Source: Epiperipatus broadwayi (Eukaryota; Onychophora; Udeonychophora; Euonychophora; Peripatidae). From it: a stretch of DNA of 64,000 nt. How positions within the stretch are numbered: the stretch's first letter is position 1; each line of letters starts with the position of its first letter. The stretch is from the NCBI GenBank assembly GCA_028023455.1, contig JAQFVV010012416.1, forward strand, positions 9,677,967 through 9,741,966. The letters run 5' to 3'. The position numbers were made by a program, and so were the translations under genes. This document shows positions 45,436-56,695 of this stretch, in pieces. The notes beneath the pieces are model-generated. The model was not told where the DNA came from, made no database searches, and saw only the letters and a program-made list of their open reading frames with translations.

Positions 45436-46194
45436 TTTTTTTTGTTTCAACATCTTTTAGAAGATGCAAGACTGCAATAATTATTGTCATTTTAAAATAG
45501 TGAAAACATTAAAACTTATAAAAAAAACACTTCTAGGGATTGGAATTTAATATTTTTTAATTATCTGTGATTTTATTTTACTAACAGTTTTGATTGGTCA
45601 ATAGTCTTATTTGAAAATAAATTTTTAAAAAACCCGATGAAGGCTGTGGTTCAATCAAAATTGTTAATAAAATAAATAGTAAAAGATTATGATTTACACT
45701 GATCGAATCGAGATTGTGAATACTGGTAGGGGTATCACTATTCTGCAGAATTTAATTTTCCTAATGACACAAAAATATGACAGAAAATATTACTTTTAGT
45801 GTCTCAACCAAGTAGTAAGGAATGTTTGTTTTGATAACCATTTTATTGGTTTTTTAGCCTTTTCAGAATATGTATTTAAAGATGGATGTTATGATTGAAA
45901 TATTTTGATAGTTTTTTGAAGTTTTATTGCAGCATGTATTCTGAGCCTTTAGTTTTTATATTCTTGATTGATTCAGTCTCTTTGAGCATAGATAGTAGCA
46001 ACTTTGATTAAATCAACTAAAAAATGTAAATCTTGTAAAATATTTTTAATCGGATTAATTATAAAGTTATAAAGTATCATATGATCCCTACCTTACACAA
46101 TACTTTATAAGTTGTTTTTGAATTTTCGGGTGTAATAGTAAACAAGGATTACAGGTGGCTGCTGTACAAAAAATAGTCCCAAAGGACCAGATAT

Positions 46195-46275
46195 ACTAGA
46201 ATCAGATCCAAGCTCCTCACTGATGAAGATGAGTAACTGGATATTAATCTAATGAGCTATACTATCTAGCATTGA
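46195..46275 (+). mobile_element. HHR-1 fragment
   Basis: AGATCCAAGCTCCTCACTGA TGAAG retains the outer and inner stem I strands and CUGAUGA, but GAAA has become GATA and the 3' strand is diverged. Inactive relic on the plus strand. Confidence 0.5.
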
Positions 46276-46367
46276 TCAAGTTTATAATTAATGGCAGAAA
46301 TGAAATAGAAAAATTGCTTAGAAAAAACATCAAAAAGTTTGGTTAAGAAGTATGAAAAGGAATTTAT

Positions 46368-47170
46368 GAATTACATGTTTCAAGATATTACATTCATGAG
46401 ATAAAAATATCATTAATATCTTAAGGCATCATTATAGTCATGAGGTAAACATATTAACATATTATCATTACATTGATGAAAGAAACATATTACCATATTA
46501 AGGTATAATTACATTTATAAGAGAAACATGTCATTAACTTATTAAAGTATTATTATATTCATGAGATAAACATAGCATTAACATATTAAGGTATTGCATT
46601 CATGAAATAAACATTGAGATATTACATTCATGAGATAAACATATTAATATATTATGGTATCATTATAGTTATGAGGTAAACATATTAACATATTGTCATT
46701 ACATTGATGAAATAAACATATTACCATATTAAGGTATAATTACATTCATGAGATAAACATATCATTAACATATTAAGGTATTATTGCATTCATGAAATAA
46801 ACATTGAGATATCATTACATTCATGAGATAAACCTATTAATATATTAAGGTATCATTATGTTTGTGCGATAAACATATCATTAACATATTAAGGTATCCA
46901 TCACATTCATAAGATAAACATATCATTAACATAGTAAGTATATTCATGAAATAAACATATTAAAAGTATCAAAAAATAAAAAAAACATATTACAGCATTA
47001 TTCATTTGTGAGATAAACATGTCATTAACATATTAAGACATCATTATATTCATGAAATAAGCATATTCACATATTAAAATACTATTATATTTGTGAGATA
47101 AACACATCATTAATATATTAAGATATCATTACAGTCATGATATAAACATATCATTAATATATTAAGCATG
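46368..47170 (+). repeat. 43-bp satellite with higher-order structure
   Basis: Diverged tandem copies of a unit like ATTCATGAGATAAACATATC followed by ATTAACATATTAAGGTATC. About 18 units. A longer period of roughly 240 bp is also visible: 46380-46610 and 46620-46815 carry the same order of variant units (the 'gaggtaaacatattaacata' unit, then 'attgatga..', then the truncated 'aacattgagat' unit). This suggests amplification of multi-unit blocks. Confidence 0.8.
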
Positions 47171-48030
47171 CATTAAAATCAACATTAAAGAGTTGATTAA
47201 AAAATAAGTCAATTTGAAAATGGAAAGAAAGAAAAAATGTTATGTAAAATGAAGAAGATAAGGATACATTAATATAGTGACAAAGCAAGAACACTATTAA
47301 AGCAGAAGATATATTACCATCATTAGCAACAACATGCAAATAATTAAACAGAGAAAGCCAAAAAAAAAAGTGTGATGGCCATACAAACCAATTTGGGACA
47401 CAAAAATATTTATTATACCTGGTCCTATGCTCTGCTTATTTGAGCTTTTGGGATGTGGTCTTTTAACTTCTGAAATCAACTTCTTTTCTGAAGAACAATA
47501 AATTAACACTTTGCTTGATTATATCTTTCCTTTATTTTCTATCCCTACTCTTGTTCTCCCAATGAAAGCAATCAATATCGTACATTTTAGAACATTTTTG
47601 AGATCTTTATATAATGTAAATGAGATTTCCCTCTCTCATAAAAACAATGCTATTTTTTTTTTTTGCCTAAAATACCATCCAGGAAGTCTGTTACTTTCCA
47701 TTTACTTCACATATCCAGTCCAACAAATTTGTTTCCATGTGATAGTAAGTGTAACATTATCAAATCTAACAAGCCAAAGAACATACCAATTGGTCTAATA
47801 ATCTTGCCATTATATTTTTAAAAGTTGCAAAGCATCCCTTAAATCAAGTTTTTCAAAAGCTTATCCTTATGTTGAATAGAATAGTAAATGGGGTAATAAC
47901 AGTAAAGAAATTGAACTATTGATTATACAAAGATGAAAAAATTGAAGATATGACCTAAGAAGGCGCATTAAAAGATAGAGAAAATATTGTTTTTAACATA
48001 AATGAGATGACAAATATGCTCTGATTATTA
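47171..48030. other. AT-rich DNA, no recognised gene
   Basis: Frames at 47297-47509 (minus) and 47511-47798 (plus) carry no motif I recognise. Composition 47400-47800 is slightly richer in G+C, so an unidentified transposon remnant is possible. Confidence 0.4.
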
Positions 48031-48037
48031 TTGGAAT

Positions 48038-48569
48038 AAATTAGTAATAATTGAAAGATTGCTAGTCTTTCACACGCACCTACAGTTGTTTCTCAGACAG
48101 CCAATCAGATTTTTAAATAGCTGTCTTAAGAACAATCAGGCCTTGGCACACAACAGAGATTTTGATAAGAAAATGATGATACCAACCTTCTCTCTACTTA
48201 ACTTTTATATATATATAAGCCAGTCTTAAGCATCTTGGTCTGAAAGCTTGAAGATATAAACATATTCATTTATTACTCACTGAGTTTTTAATTTACAATA
48301 TTACAGTGTGAAATCTTAGATTTATTACACCGCAATTTTCTAGATGTTAATATAATTTATCAGCAACATATGTAAATAACATTTGTCTAAATTGCATGTT
48401 GTTATTAAATTAGTAATAATTGAAAGGTTGCTAATCTTTCACATGCGCCTACAGTTGTTTCTCAGACAGCCAATTAGATTTTTAAACAGCTGTCTTAAGA
48501 ATGATCAGGCCTTGACACACGGCAGAGATTTTGATAAGAAAAGGATGATACCAACCTTCTCTCTACTTA
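48038..48569 (+). repeat. 163-bp direct repeat pair
   Basis: 48038-48200 and 48407-48569 align without gaps over 163 bp with roughly a dozen substitutions, separated by 206 bp. Each copy contains a 7-bp hairpin AGACAGC/GCTGTCT. The left copy is followed by TA-rich DNA; the right copy diverges at ACTTAG. This could be flanking direct repeats of a lost element or a segmental duplication. No primer-binding site or TG..CA ends support an LTR. Confidence 0.7.
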
Positions 48570-49326
48570 GATGTAAGAAAGGCTGAGAATTGTGGGATTT
48601 TATTGAGGCTAGACAGATACTAAAAAAGACTTGCCAGAATATTGTTTAAGGTGAATTGAAATAAATTTTTATTAATAAATAGCACTGAAATAAAAATGGC
48701 TTATGAAAAATGAAATATAAAGGAAAAATAAGACTAAGGGTATTCAGTAAACATGCACATTACCCTACCAATAATACAAAGCCATTACTCCAGGGTTTTT
48801 TGGATTTACGATTTTTTTCAGATTTCAATAAAAAACTTACCATTTTCTCATTACAAATTCAAACTTTGCTGAAAATTCAAATATGTATTTTGACAAACTA
48901 TAGATATGTTTATATATGTACTTTTTATATATTATATACATTTATTTTATCAAAAACAGTATAACACTTTAAATTATGGAGTATGTGTTTGTATTTCTGT
49001 CAGCATAAAATTTTTATATCATCATAATCATTTTCAAATGCTATTGATCTATTATAGAATTAAGATCTCTCTAAATTTAATTCAGTTTCACTGATTCATA
49101 TCTCTCTTTTTCATATCATAGCAGAAAACTACCTTTCTTATTTCAGGTTTATTTCTATATTTTTTCAATCTTTTGGGATCCAGTTTAAAACTTTAACTGT
49201 CCATTTATTATCTATTGTAATAGCATATCCAACCAGTGCCACTTTAATCTCTTAACTCATATTTGGACTCTCACTGCGAATTGAGATAAAGAAATCAGAT
49301 AGTGAAAGATTGGTATGATTTTGATG

Positions 49327-49412
49327 TCCGGCATGGGTTGATATAATAGTAGGATGGCAGAATCGGAGCTCAAGGCCCTGAATTAGGACTCAATTTTTCC
49401 ACTTTCATTAGT
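49327..49412 (+). repeat. tRNA-derived SINE (SINE-B) nested in LINE
   Basis: GGGTTGATATAATAGTAGGA, AGCTCAAGGCCCTGAATTAG and TTTTTCCACTTTCA follow the layout of the copy at 23088-23170. LINE coding traces resume on both sides. Confidence 0.5.
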
Positions 49413-49691
49413 ATTTTGTTTTCAAATCCTTCTTATTACTGCTAACATACATATCAGCATATTTCTTTGAATGGTTAGATCTCTCTATATTATTATTCTA
49501 TTAAGTGTTCAAGGCTTAGATCCATGAATAGAAATTGATAAAACATATATGGAAAAATCTTCCTTTTCTAACATAAACATTTTTTTTAATACATTATTTT
49601 TATGAAAACATACTATTCACATTTTATTTTACGAGTAATTTTATTCATTGTGTTTCCACCTGTATTAATAATCTTACAAAGATATTTCTAA

Positions 49692-50161
49692 ACAAAACTC
49701 TCCATACAGTAGTGCCACCCTGTGCCAACCAGAGTAATCAATGGATGCCAGAAGGCTTATGCATACAATCCCTATCTAGTGCCTACTCATCCAATATCCC
49801 CAGACTAGTTTCTGGCTTGTGGTCATCATCAGTGAGGAGCCTTGGATCTGAGAGCACTGCACCTAGATCTTAGGATCTAATGCAACCCTCCAGCATCCAC
49901 CTTTTAATTTTACTACAAAACTATGAGAATGTAATTGAAAACACAATAATATTTTCAATCTAAGCTCAATAGCTTATATAGTCATATGGGTCTGAACTCA
50001 GTTCAGTACCCATACATTTTGGTGTCTTTGGCTCTTAAACAACCATATCCACCACTATACTATTAGGCAGGATTGGTGTTAAACCACTAAACATCACATG
50101 ATCACCATCTCTTATACTAGCACATAATTGTTGTAAACAAAGGCACTATCATGTGATGTTT
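49692..50161 (-). mobile_element. Full-length HHR-1 element (470 bp) with perfect 14-bp TSD
   Basis: AAAGATATTTCTAA occurs at 49678-49691 and 50162-50175, and the interrupted LINE reads through across it, so both ends are exact. Non-coding and not palindromic. It begins ACAAAACTCTCCATACAGTA on the plus strand and ends CACTATCATGTGATGTTT. One intact minus-strand hammerhead lies at 49789-49847. The middle (49870-50080) includes blocks also found in the copy at 9220-9330. The family terminus CTAAACATCACATGATCACC also occurs inside at 50086-50110, suggesting that the element is slightly longer than one ribozyme unit. Confidence 0.9.
49789..49847 (-). ncRNA. Type I hammerhead ribozyme motif (HHR-1), best preserved copy
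   Basis: Minus strand: CUGAUGA (49826-49832), stem II U-G-A-C/G-C-C-A around CACAA (U-A closing pair, one A-C mismatch), GAAA (49809-49812), C-UA-GUC (GUC at 49803-49805), cleavage expected between 49803 and 49802. Inner stem I UCCUCA/UGGGGA, 6 bp; internal loop GGC versus UA; outer AUCCAA/UUGGAU, 6 bp. Every catalytic core position is present. The 2-bp stem III may favour a dimeric fold. Confidence 0.78.
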
Positions 50162-50853
50162 AAAGATATTTCTAATTGTGACTTCTATTTTTTGATTATC
50201 AATCTTTATTTTCTTTTGAGAAACTACATTGAGTACTATTTAGTCTTTTTAGGATTTAACATTGTGCTATTTTTTTTATCTTTATCTGGTAACATTTGCC
50301 ATATTTCTTAAAGTATTATTTGCAAAAACAAAGAAACCATCTGTAATATTTATATGATTTGATTAATCTTTGTTTACTTTTACTTTCTTAGCTTATCATT
50401 TTAATCCAGCAAAATATTTTTTGTAACACTTCTGTAAAAAGTTTTGTATTAATCTTCTTAGTATCACTATATAATCTGATCATTGCAGTTAGGTTTTAAT
50501 ATATGATATCTTAATCCTACATCTTGATGATCCAAAGCTTTAATTACAATGGAAATGTTTATACAATTCCTTTTCATAATCCACAAATCCAAATTGTAAT
50601 GACAACTTATATTTCTTGTTCTTTTCTATAATTTCTCTTAATACTGAGATGTGATCTACTGTGCTAAAACCAGTTTACCAGCTTGTTATTTTAATTAGTT
50701 AGAAGTTAAACTTTACTGTAAACAAATTGTAATTATCTTGATGAAGATTTTGTATAACTGGTAGAAGATTGATTGTTCTGTAATTTCTAATGTCTTGTTA
50801 ATCAGCTTTCTTAAATATCAATATTATTACTGCATTCTTTCAATCATCTAGTA

Positions 50854-51964
50854 CAGTGTTTCCCAACCTGTGGTACGCGCGTACCACTGGTGGTACGCGA
50901 GTTGCTGGTTGGTGGTACACGAAAAATAATCAATAATGGCGGACATAAAAAAAAAATAATAAAATCATAAAAATATCAGAGAAATGTTTTTTCCTATAAT
51001 TCATAAAAATTATTTTAATTAATAATATTATACAGTAAGTTAATATGTACAGTCGATAACGATCTTTAATGTTAATGATAAAATTGAAAGTATGATTAAG
51101 AAATTAGATTTTTGAAAACAGTGTATCGAAAACAATCAACTGGAAGTATTAGAAACTCTACATATTTTTTTGTTTGAAAATAAGAAAAGTCTGTCTCAAG
51201 ATATAGAGAAAATATAATAGCACATTTAACAAGACTAAAATTGTCATTCATGAAATATTTTCCAAAACCCGAAAACACAAATGATAATTGGAATTCAAAT
51301 TCCTTCTATGAAGAAAATTTCGAAAAAGCTACATTATTATCAATAAAGAATAAAGAAAATTTAATAGAATTATCATGTGACAGAACTTTACAAGTAGAAT
51401 TCAAACGACACAATCTAATTAATTTATGGTTAAACATTAAAGAATATGAACAACTTTCTGAGAACGCTCTTAAATTATTATTACCGTTTACTAGTACGAA
51501 ATTAGTAGAAAGAGCTTTTTCTTCATATATTTTTTTAAAAAATAAGTATCGAAACAGATTGAACGCATCTTTTGAACCAAATTTCAAAAAATTATGTTCT
51601 TCGAAACAAGCATAAGGATCTCATTAAATTTATTTTATAAAAATATTTGATTATGATAAGAAAATATATTAATTGGTTTTTTATAATTTTGTGTTTTTAT
51701 TAAAACCATTTATTAGTAAACGAAATATGACAAAATAGTAGATAAATATGAAACTTTGAACACGCGCACACACACATATATATATATGTTACAGTGAGTT
51801 TATAATTTCAGTGAGTTTATAATCCAGTTAGGCGTGTTTCGATGTAATTTGTTTCATTATGTGATAACAAATTTCATGAAATACAATCATTTTTATGAAG
51901 TGGTACAATTTAGCATGATGTACTACCAAGTGGTACGTGAGCCAAAAAAGGTTGGGAAACGCTG
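50854..51964 (+). mobile_element. hAT transposon, internally deleted, with perfect 8-bp TSD
   Basis: Terminal repeats CAGTGTTTCCCAACCT and AGGTTGGGAAACGCTG are flanked by ATCTAGTA at 50846-50853 and 51965-51972. The element carries only the last part of a transposase, so it is non-autonomous. A second inner terminal motif, TGGTACGCG...GTGGTACGCG near the left end, matches GTGGTACGTGAGCC near the right end. Inserted in a LINE RT region, which resumes directly after the duplication. Confidence 0.92.
51241..51615 (+). pseudogene. hAT transposase C-terminal fragment (dimerisation domain)
   Basis: The open 124-codon segment begins FMKYFPKPEN, continues through LIELSCDRTLQVEFKR, and ends with the dimerisation block ALKLLLPFTSTKLVERAFSS followed by KNKYRNRLNAS, the typical end of ZBED/FAM200-type hAT transposases. 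Upstream codons to about 51060 (IENNQLEVLETLHIFL) are in the same protein but interrupted by stops. The BED finger and catalytic core are absent. Confidence 0.8.
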
Positions 51965-51987
51965 ATCTAGTACATCTATATCATATG

Positions 51988-52440
51988 GACATTACCCAGC
52001 ATGATTTTGACTTGTTGGTAGAGCATATCATTTGGGATCGAGAAGTTCCATGATTGATTCTGGTTCTCACAGATCTGGTGCTGAGCGATAAAAGAAGTTC
52101 CATAATTGATTCTGGTTTTCACAGATCTAGCACTTGACCTTCTTGTCCTGAGCAATAAAAGAAGTTCCATGATTGATTCTAGTTCTTACAGATTTGGTTC
52201 CCAGACTTCTTATCCTGAGCTATAAAAGAAGTTACATGATTGATTCTGATTCTACAGATCTGGTGTATGAATGTCTTGTCCTGAGCAATAAATGAAGTTC
52301 CATGATTGATTCTGGTTCTCACCAATTTGGCACCCAGACTTCTTGTTCTGAGCAATAAAAGAAGTTCCATGATTGATTCTAATTCTCACAGATCTGGCAT
52401 TCGAACTTCTTGTCCTGAGCAATAAAGCTATATGCCTTTT
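51988..52440 (+). repeat. SINE-C carrying a 67-bp internal tandem array
   Basis: The SINE-C head (TTGTTGGTAGAGCATATC, TTGGGATCGAGAAGTTCC) passes into six tandem units starting at 52042, 52094, 52161, 52228, 52294 and 52361, with a period of 66-67 bp after a shortened first unit. The unit reads GAAGTTCCATGATTGATTCT, GGTTCTCACAGATCTGG, then CTTGTCCTGAGCAATAAAA. The last unit leads into the SINE-C tail. The unit includes the B-box-like TGATTGATTCTGG, so each copy may repeat that promoter box. Confidence 0.8.
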
Positions 52441-53720
52441 TCGGTCAGACATTTGGTTTACAGCTTTGCCAACAGTTTTTCTATTTTTAAATTTTTCTTT
52501 TAAAGTAATAATTTCATCATTTCAGGGAATTTTTCCTTTCCCTACTTATTTAAATGTGTGGGACACATTTTCATTTAAAATACTTAGCAATTTAGAAAAT
52601 ATAATAATTGCATTTTGTTTTTTTTATTCTTTATTACTTCATAAATTTTTAATAGAATTCTTCCACATTTCATGATATCAGCTCTCTTTTTAGCAATAGT
52701 TACATCTTTTTTTTTTTATTGTTATTGTTGAAACAACTTTTTACACTTTTGAGACTTTTAATTCTCCTCTTTAGTTCTCCTTGCCAATTCACAATTATTA
52801 TTATTTTATCCTATTTACAAAACTTGAATATTCAATTCTTTTTAATGGATCGATTTTACAAATTTTCATATGCCTTTGTTTCTTTATACTTGTCTTGTCT
52901 CATTAGAAAATTTATTGGAAACTAATGATTTTTTTGAACCAGATATTTTTTTTTTCAATTCTCGATAGTGTATCGGTTATTTTCTTATTGATTTCAGTTA
53001 GTCTGAATTATCTCAAAATTTGTTAATATTTTAAAATGATTTGTAAGTTCCAAACATAAATCATTAGAGTGATTCTGAATGTTAAGAATAACAATTGTTA
53101 ATATTATCATCATGAATAATTTTTGTTTCCTAATTTTGCATTAACACATATATTACATCATAATAATCAATCATCAATTTCTGTATTCAGTCCATTAAGA
53201 AGATTACAATCTTGAAATACAGATTTTCTGTTAGTCAAAATGTAATCCAATTCTGCTATACTTTTATTTGGATACTTCCATACTCATTTCCATTTAGCAT
53301 TTTTATCAAAGAAAGAATTTATAACATATAGGGTATTTTTTCCCTCAAAACTTTGCATGATTGTGTTGTTTCTTATTTCTGTTACCATAACCAAATTTGC
53401 CCACCAATTTTAGCATTAAAATCTTACATGACCATTTTAAAATATTGTTTGGTCTTATCAAAAGCACTTGCACATTCATATAAACGTTTATTACTTCATC
53501 ACCATGAGAATTTAATGGTATCTTGCCATCCTGCCTGGTACATCATCATGTTGTTTTTTCTTATTTTATCTGTAATGAATCCTACTCCATTTGTGCTTCC
53601 AATATTTGTACCTTTGTAGAAAAGTACATGTCCACTTTTTAAATTGTCTCATCTTTTTTGGGGGGAAATTCATGAAGTCCAACACTAATATTAGACATAT
53701 CTTTCAATTCATGCTATCTT

Positions 53721-55370
53721 ATTTCTTGTGTATATGATCTGCAGTCATAGGTATCTCAATAAAAAGGACCACCAAATTGAATCTAGGATAATCAATCAGG
53801 AATTCTTAGGACTCTTTGTCTTTGGCTACCAGTTGCTGCCATGTCTGGTGACTTTACAGCTTCCTGGAAATGAAGGCCATACTTTAGTATTATCTGCCAT
53901 GATTATAAATACCTGTAAAAAAAAAGAAAAGATTATTCATGCTCACATTCATCCTACTTTCAGAAAAAACTGACACTTCAGGTGAAGAACTTTCCAATAA
54001 ATGAGAGGAGAAAACTAGGACTTTTCGATCTGAAATTTAATGTTAAAAAGTCAATCAACTTATCATGATAGTTGATATGTGTCGATGAACAACTTCATCC
54101 ATTTTTTTTTTTTTGCTATATGAATAATCCACAGTAGTAAGAGTATATGGAGTAGACGAATGGAATTTACGTTGCTCTAGTCCTTTAAGATCTCAAAGAC
54201 ATTCAAAAGATCCATTATTAAACTTTTTGCAATAGCAATTAAAGTAATAAATATATAAAAAAAATTGTAATTTTGTCTGGATAATAAAGGTTTTGAATTA
54301 GAGGTATGTGAATCAATGGTAACCTACCTGTTGTTTTTAAGATTAAAACAGCAGAACAATATTCTAAATAAAAAGTGTAAAATATCCGAAAGTCTTTCAC
54401 ATATATAGCAAGTTGAAATATTTTCATTTAATTATCTAATTCCATGCTTGAGCAAGCTTCATAACTGAAGAAGGAATTCATCTTAGATATCTCCATTCTT
54501 GCTTCTCATTTCAAATTAATAAAGGAAAAAAAAAAGATACTGAGTTTTTTACTCTTTAAAGTTACTAATTATTTATTTTGTGCATAAAGTGGAAATTAGA
54601 AAAAAAAACAGCAAATAATTTAAATTTATTTGTATATGCTTCAAACTAAACTTCAAACACTTTGGATTTTCAGCTATCATTAATCCATGCTATTAATAAA
54701 CCCTTCCTTTTTTATTTTCCATTTCCTATCAGTTTATTTATTATGAACTTGAAATTCCTTCCTATAGTACATTTACTGATTTAATGCATTACTTGCTTAA
54801 CGTCTTTTGCAAATTGCTCTGTATTGAGAATGCATTTAAGGATTTGGATAATAAGTATTTATGGAATTTTTGTTCCATACAATAAATAATATTATTACAG
54901 TATAATTATAAATTTTAACTTCTCTTTTAATTATTTATAGATACACATATGTATTAAAATGAATTCAAGTAATAGACATATATGGAAAATCTTATATATA
55001 TATATGTATTTCTTTGTTTGTGAGCCATATATATTTACGAATGTTGAAATTTCAATTATAGGTTTATCACTTATTTGACAAGATATCTATAAAAACACTA
55101 CAGTTTTATCAAAAAACTTATTAAAAAAAAAGTGTGAACAATAAACTGAGATAAAACAATACTAATATTAAAACATTGTATATAGGGTGTATGTGTTTAT
55201 ATTATTATCATTTGTTGCTGATATTTCCTTTTGACAATCATATAAATATATCTAAACATATTCTCAATTTTTTTTCTTTCAAATTTTTATCAGTACATTC
55301 CTTATCTCAAATTCTATTTCATCACATCTACCCACCACTGTAAAAATTCCCAACCAGCCTCTCCCTCTAC
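53721..55370. other. AT-rich DNA, possible LINE 5' region
   Basis: 53721-53990 is less AT-rich and may include the 5' UTR of the minus-strand LINE; no protein motif is convincing. 54000-55370 shows nothing. Confidence 0.4.
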
Positions 55371-55375
55371 ATCCA

Positions 55376-55525
55376 TATATTTTGAAAATTTGGTCATTAG
55401 GTTAATTGGAGGCAGGAAATATCTAGATCTCCATGCTTATGTTGTATATATATTTTGAAAATTTCATCATTAGGTGAATTAGAGGTATGAAATATCTAGA
55501 TCTCCATGCTTATGTTGATTGTCCG
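55376..55525 (+). repeat. 73-bp tandem duplication
   Basis: TATATTTTGAAAATTTGGTC...CTCCATGCTTATGTTG is repeated immediately after itself with a few substitutions (units about 55376-55448 and 55449-55520). Confidence 0.85.
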
Positions 55526-55529
55526 GTGT

Positions 55530-56335
55530 TTTTATGAATTGTAAATATGACATATTTGATTTTTAAACTTGAATTTATTAATGATTGAATGTAAATATTT
55601 ACTCTGTCCAACCCTTCAATATTTCGTTAATCTAAACTTTCATGTATTGGAACATTTTATCTATATTGCGACACTTTATGATAATGTTATTCACACACAG
55701 AAATCTGTATATGTATCAATTAACAGTGGCAAAATGGAATCAGATTTCAACTTTTTTCTGTCAACATTCTCCTCTACTTTTCATGCCTTTACAATTTGAT
55801 TTTTAAATTCTTCAGCTATTCTTAGGATTTTTGTTATAGTTTATGAAAGTATTATGACTGCTTTCTTCCATACAATTTGAAATGCTGTTTCAATGCTAAC
55901 AAAAAATATGATCCACAGTTATCAATATCATTTTTTTGTTTGCTGTTGATAGATATTAGTAATATTACGTTAAAAAGTAAACTAAACAAATAAAAGAAAT
56001 CAAGGCAAAATAGAAATCTAAAGATAAAATAAAGGTCTGTTTTTATGCAGTTTTAAAGATGAAAGGTATAATGAATAAATGAAAAAGATTCCATCTAGCC
56101 ATGGCATCTTCTGTCTTGCAATACCGAGATCTGATATAACTGAGATTTTTACGATAACAAATTACATACTTTTCCTCACTGAAGGAAAATATAATGAAGA
56201 TATCATCATGTTATCTAACATTTAAGTCATGGATTTTGATTGCTTATTTGTTTATTTGTAACTTTAACAGTGAGAATCTGTTGTACTTAATTTTTGTTAA
56301 TTCTTCTTCTATATAATATAATGCGTGTGAATAGT
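55530..56335. other. AT-rich DNA, nothing recognised
   Basis: No gene or repeat seen. Confidence 0.5.
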
Positions 56336-56340
56336 TCTTA

Positions 56341-56695
56341 ACAAGCTTTTCCGAATATCCCTCTTCCCAAACCGGTTTCTAGCTGGTGGCTGTTGTCAGT
56401 GAGGTTAGGATATTCAGACATTAGATCTAAAAATACCAGCTCAAGTCCAGCATTTATCTAATGGTTAACTATTAAGTAGAAAATTTGAAATTTTCAGACA
56501 TCTATATGTTTTCAAATCCATCTAACTTAAATAGCCATATGGGACAGCCAGAAGCTAGAAAACGATCTGGGGATAGGGATATTGGAAAAGCTTGTTAAGA
56601 GCTATTCATGTCACTATACAACATTTGGGGTACAAGCTTATTAAATTAAGTCACATGATATATGATTTGATTTCCTTGCAATATATATATGATAA
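56341..56695. mobile_element. HHR-2 element with partial palindrome
   Basis: Left side minus, with ribozyme 56353-56415. Inner section 56416-56535 matches 25522-25640. Right side plus, from AAGCTAGAAAACGATCTGGG (about 56538), through GGATAGGGATATTGGAAAAG, CTTGTTAAGAGC, to the terminus AAGTCACATGATATATG near 56670. The outer ends are inverted copies of each other (ACAAGCTTTTCCGAATATCC versus its complement). Confidence 0.75.
56353..56415 (-). ncRNA. Hammerhead motif (HHR-2), G8 changed
   Basis: Minus strand: CUGACAA (56393-56399) where CUGANGA is required, stem II AGC/GCU around CACCA, GAAA, C-CG-GUU. Inner stem I CUCA/UGGG. The outer stem GAAUAUCCU/AGGGAUAUUC has 9 pairs, the longest in the window. 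The G-to-A change at the general-base position should abolish catalysis. Confidence 0.6.

Larger units (their letters stand above)
49090..53720 (-). mobile_element. Long RTE-type LINE, minus strand, split by four insertions
   Basis: Going 5' to 3' on the minus strand. Endonuclease (APE) domain at 53720-53170, with LFYKGTNIGSTNGVGFI, DFNAKIG, and a later LTENLYFKIVIF segment. An interdomain region at 53170-52450. RT fingers at about 51990 and 50850-50400 (WKNAVIILIFKKAD and YRTINLLPVIQN-like, recognisable as the 'NYRPISLL' motif). Palm at about 50300, then thumb/C-terminus at 49690-49430 and 49320-49100 (PVLTYGSETW-like and QLSGYAI-like pieces). Interruptions: SINE-B 49327-49412, HHR-1 49692-50161, hAT 50854-51964, SINE-C plus array 51988-52440. 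Many stops and frameshifts. Confidence 0.7.

Noticed and set aside
46368-47170. CRISPR-like repeat/spacer structure
   Set aside because: The intervening sequence is itself repeated; it is a diverged satellite.
48038-48569. LTR retrotransposon or solo-LTR pair
   Set aside because: The 163-bp direct repeats are only 206 bp apart, with no TG/CA ends, primer-binding site or coding traces.
52179-52452. Repeated peptide frames on the minus strand (LLLRTRS...TRINHGTSFIAQ units)
   Set aside because: These are translations of the 67-bp tandem array in a SINE; the period is not always a multiple of three and frames shift between units.
54440-54480. CTGAAGAAGGAATTC as another hammerhead
   Set aside because: CUGAAGA is present but no GAAA follows at a usable distance and no stem II pairs.
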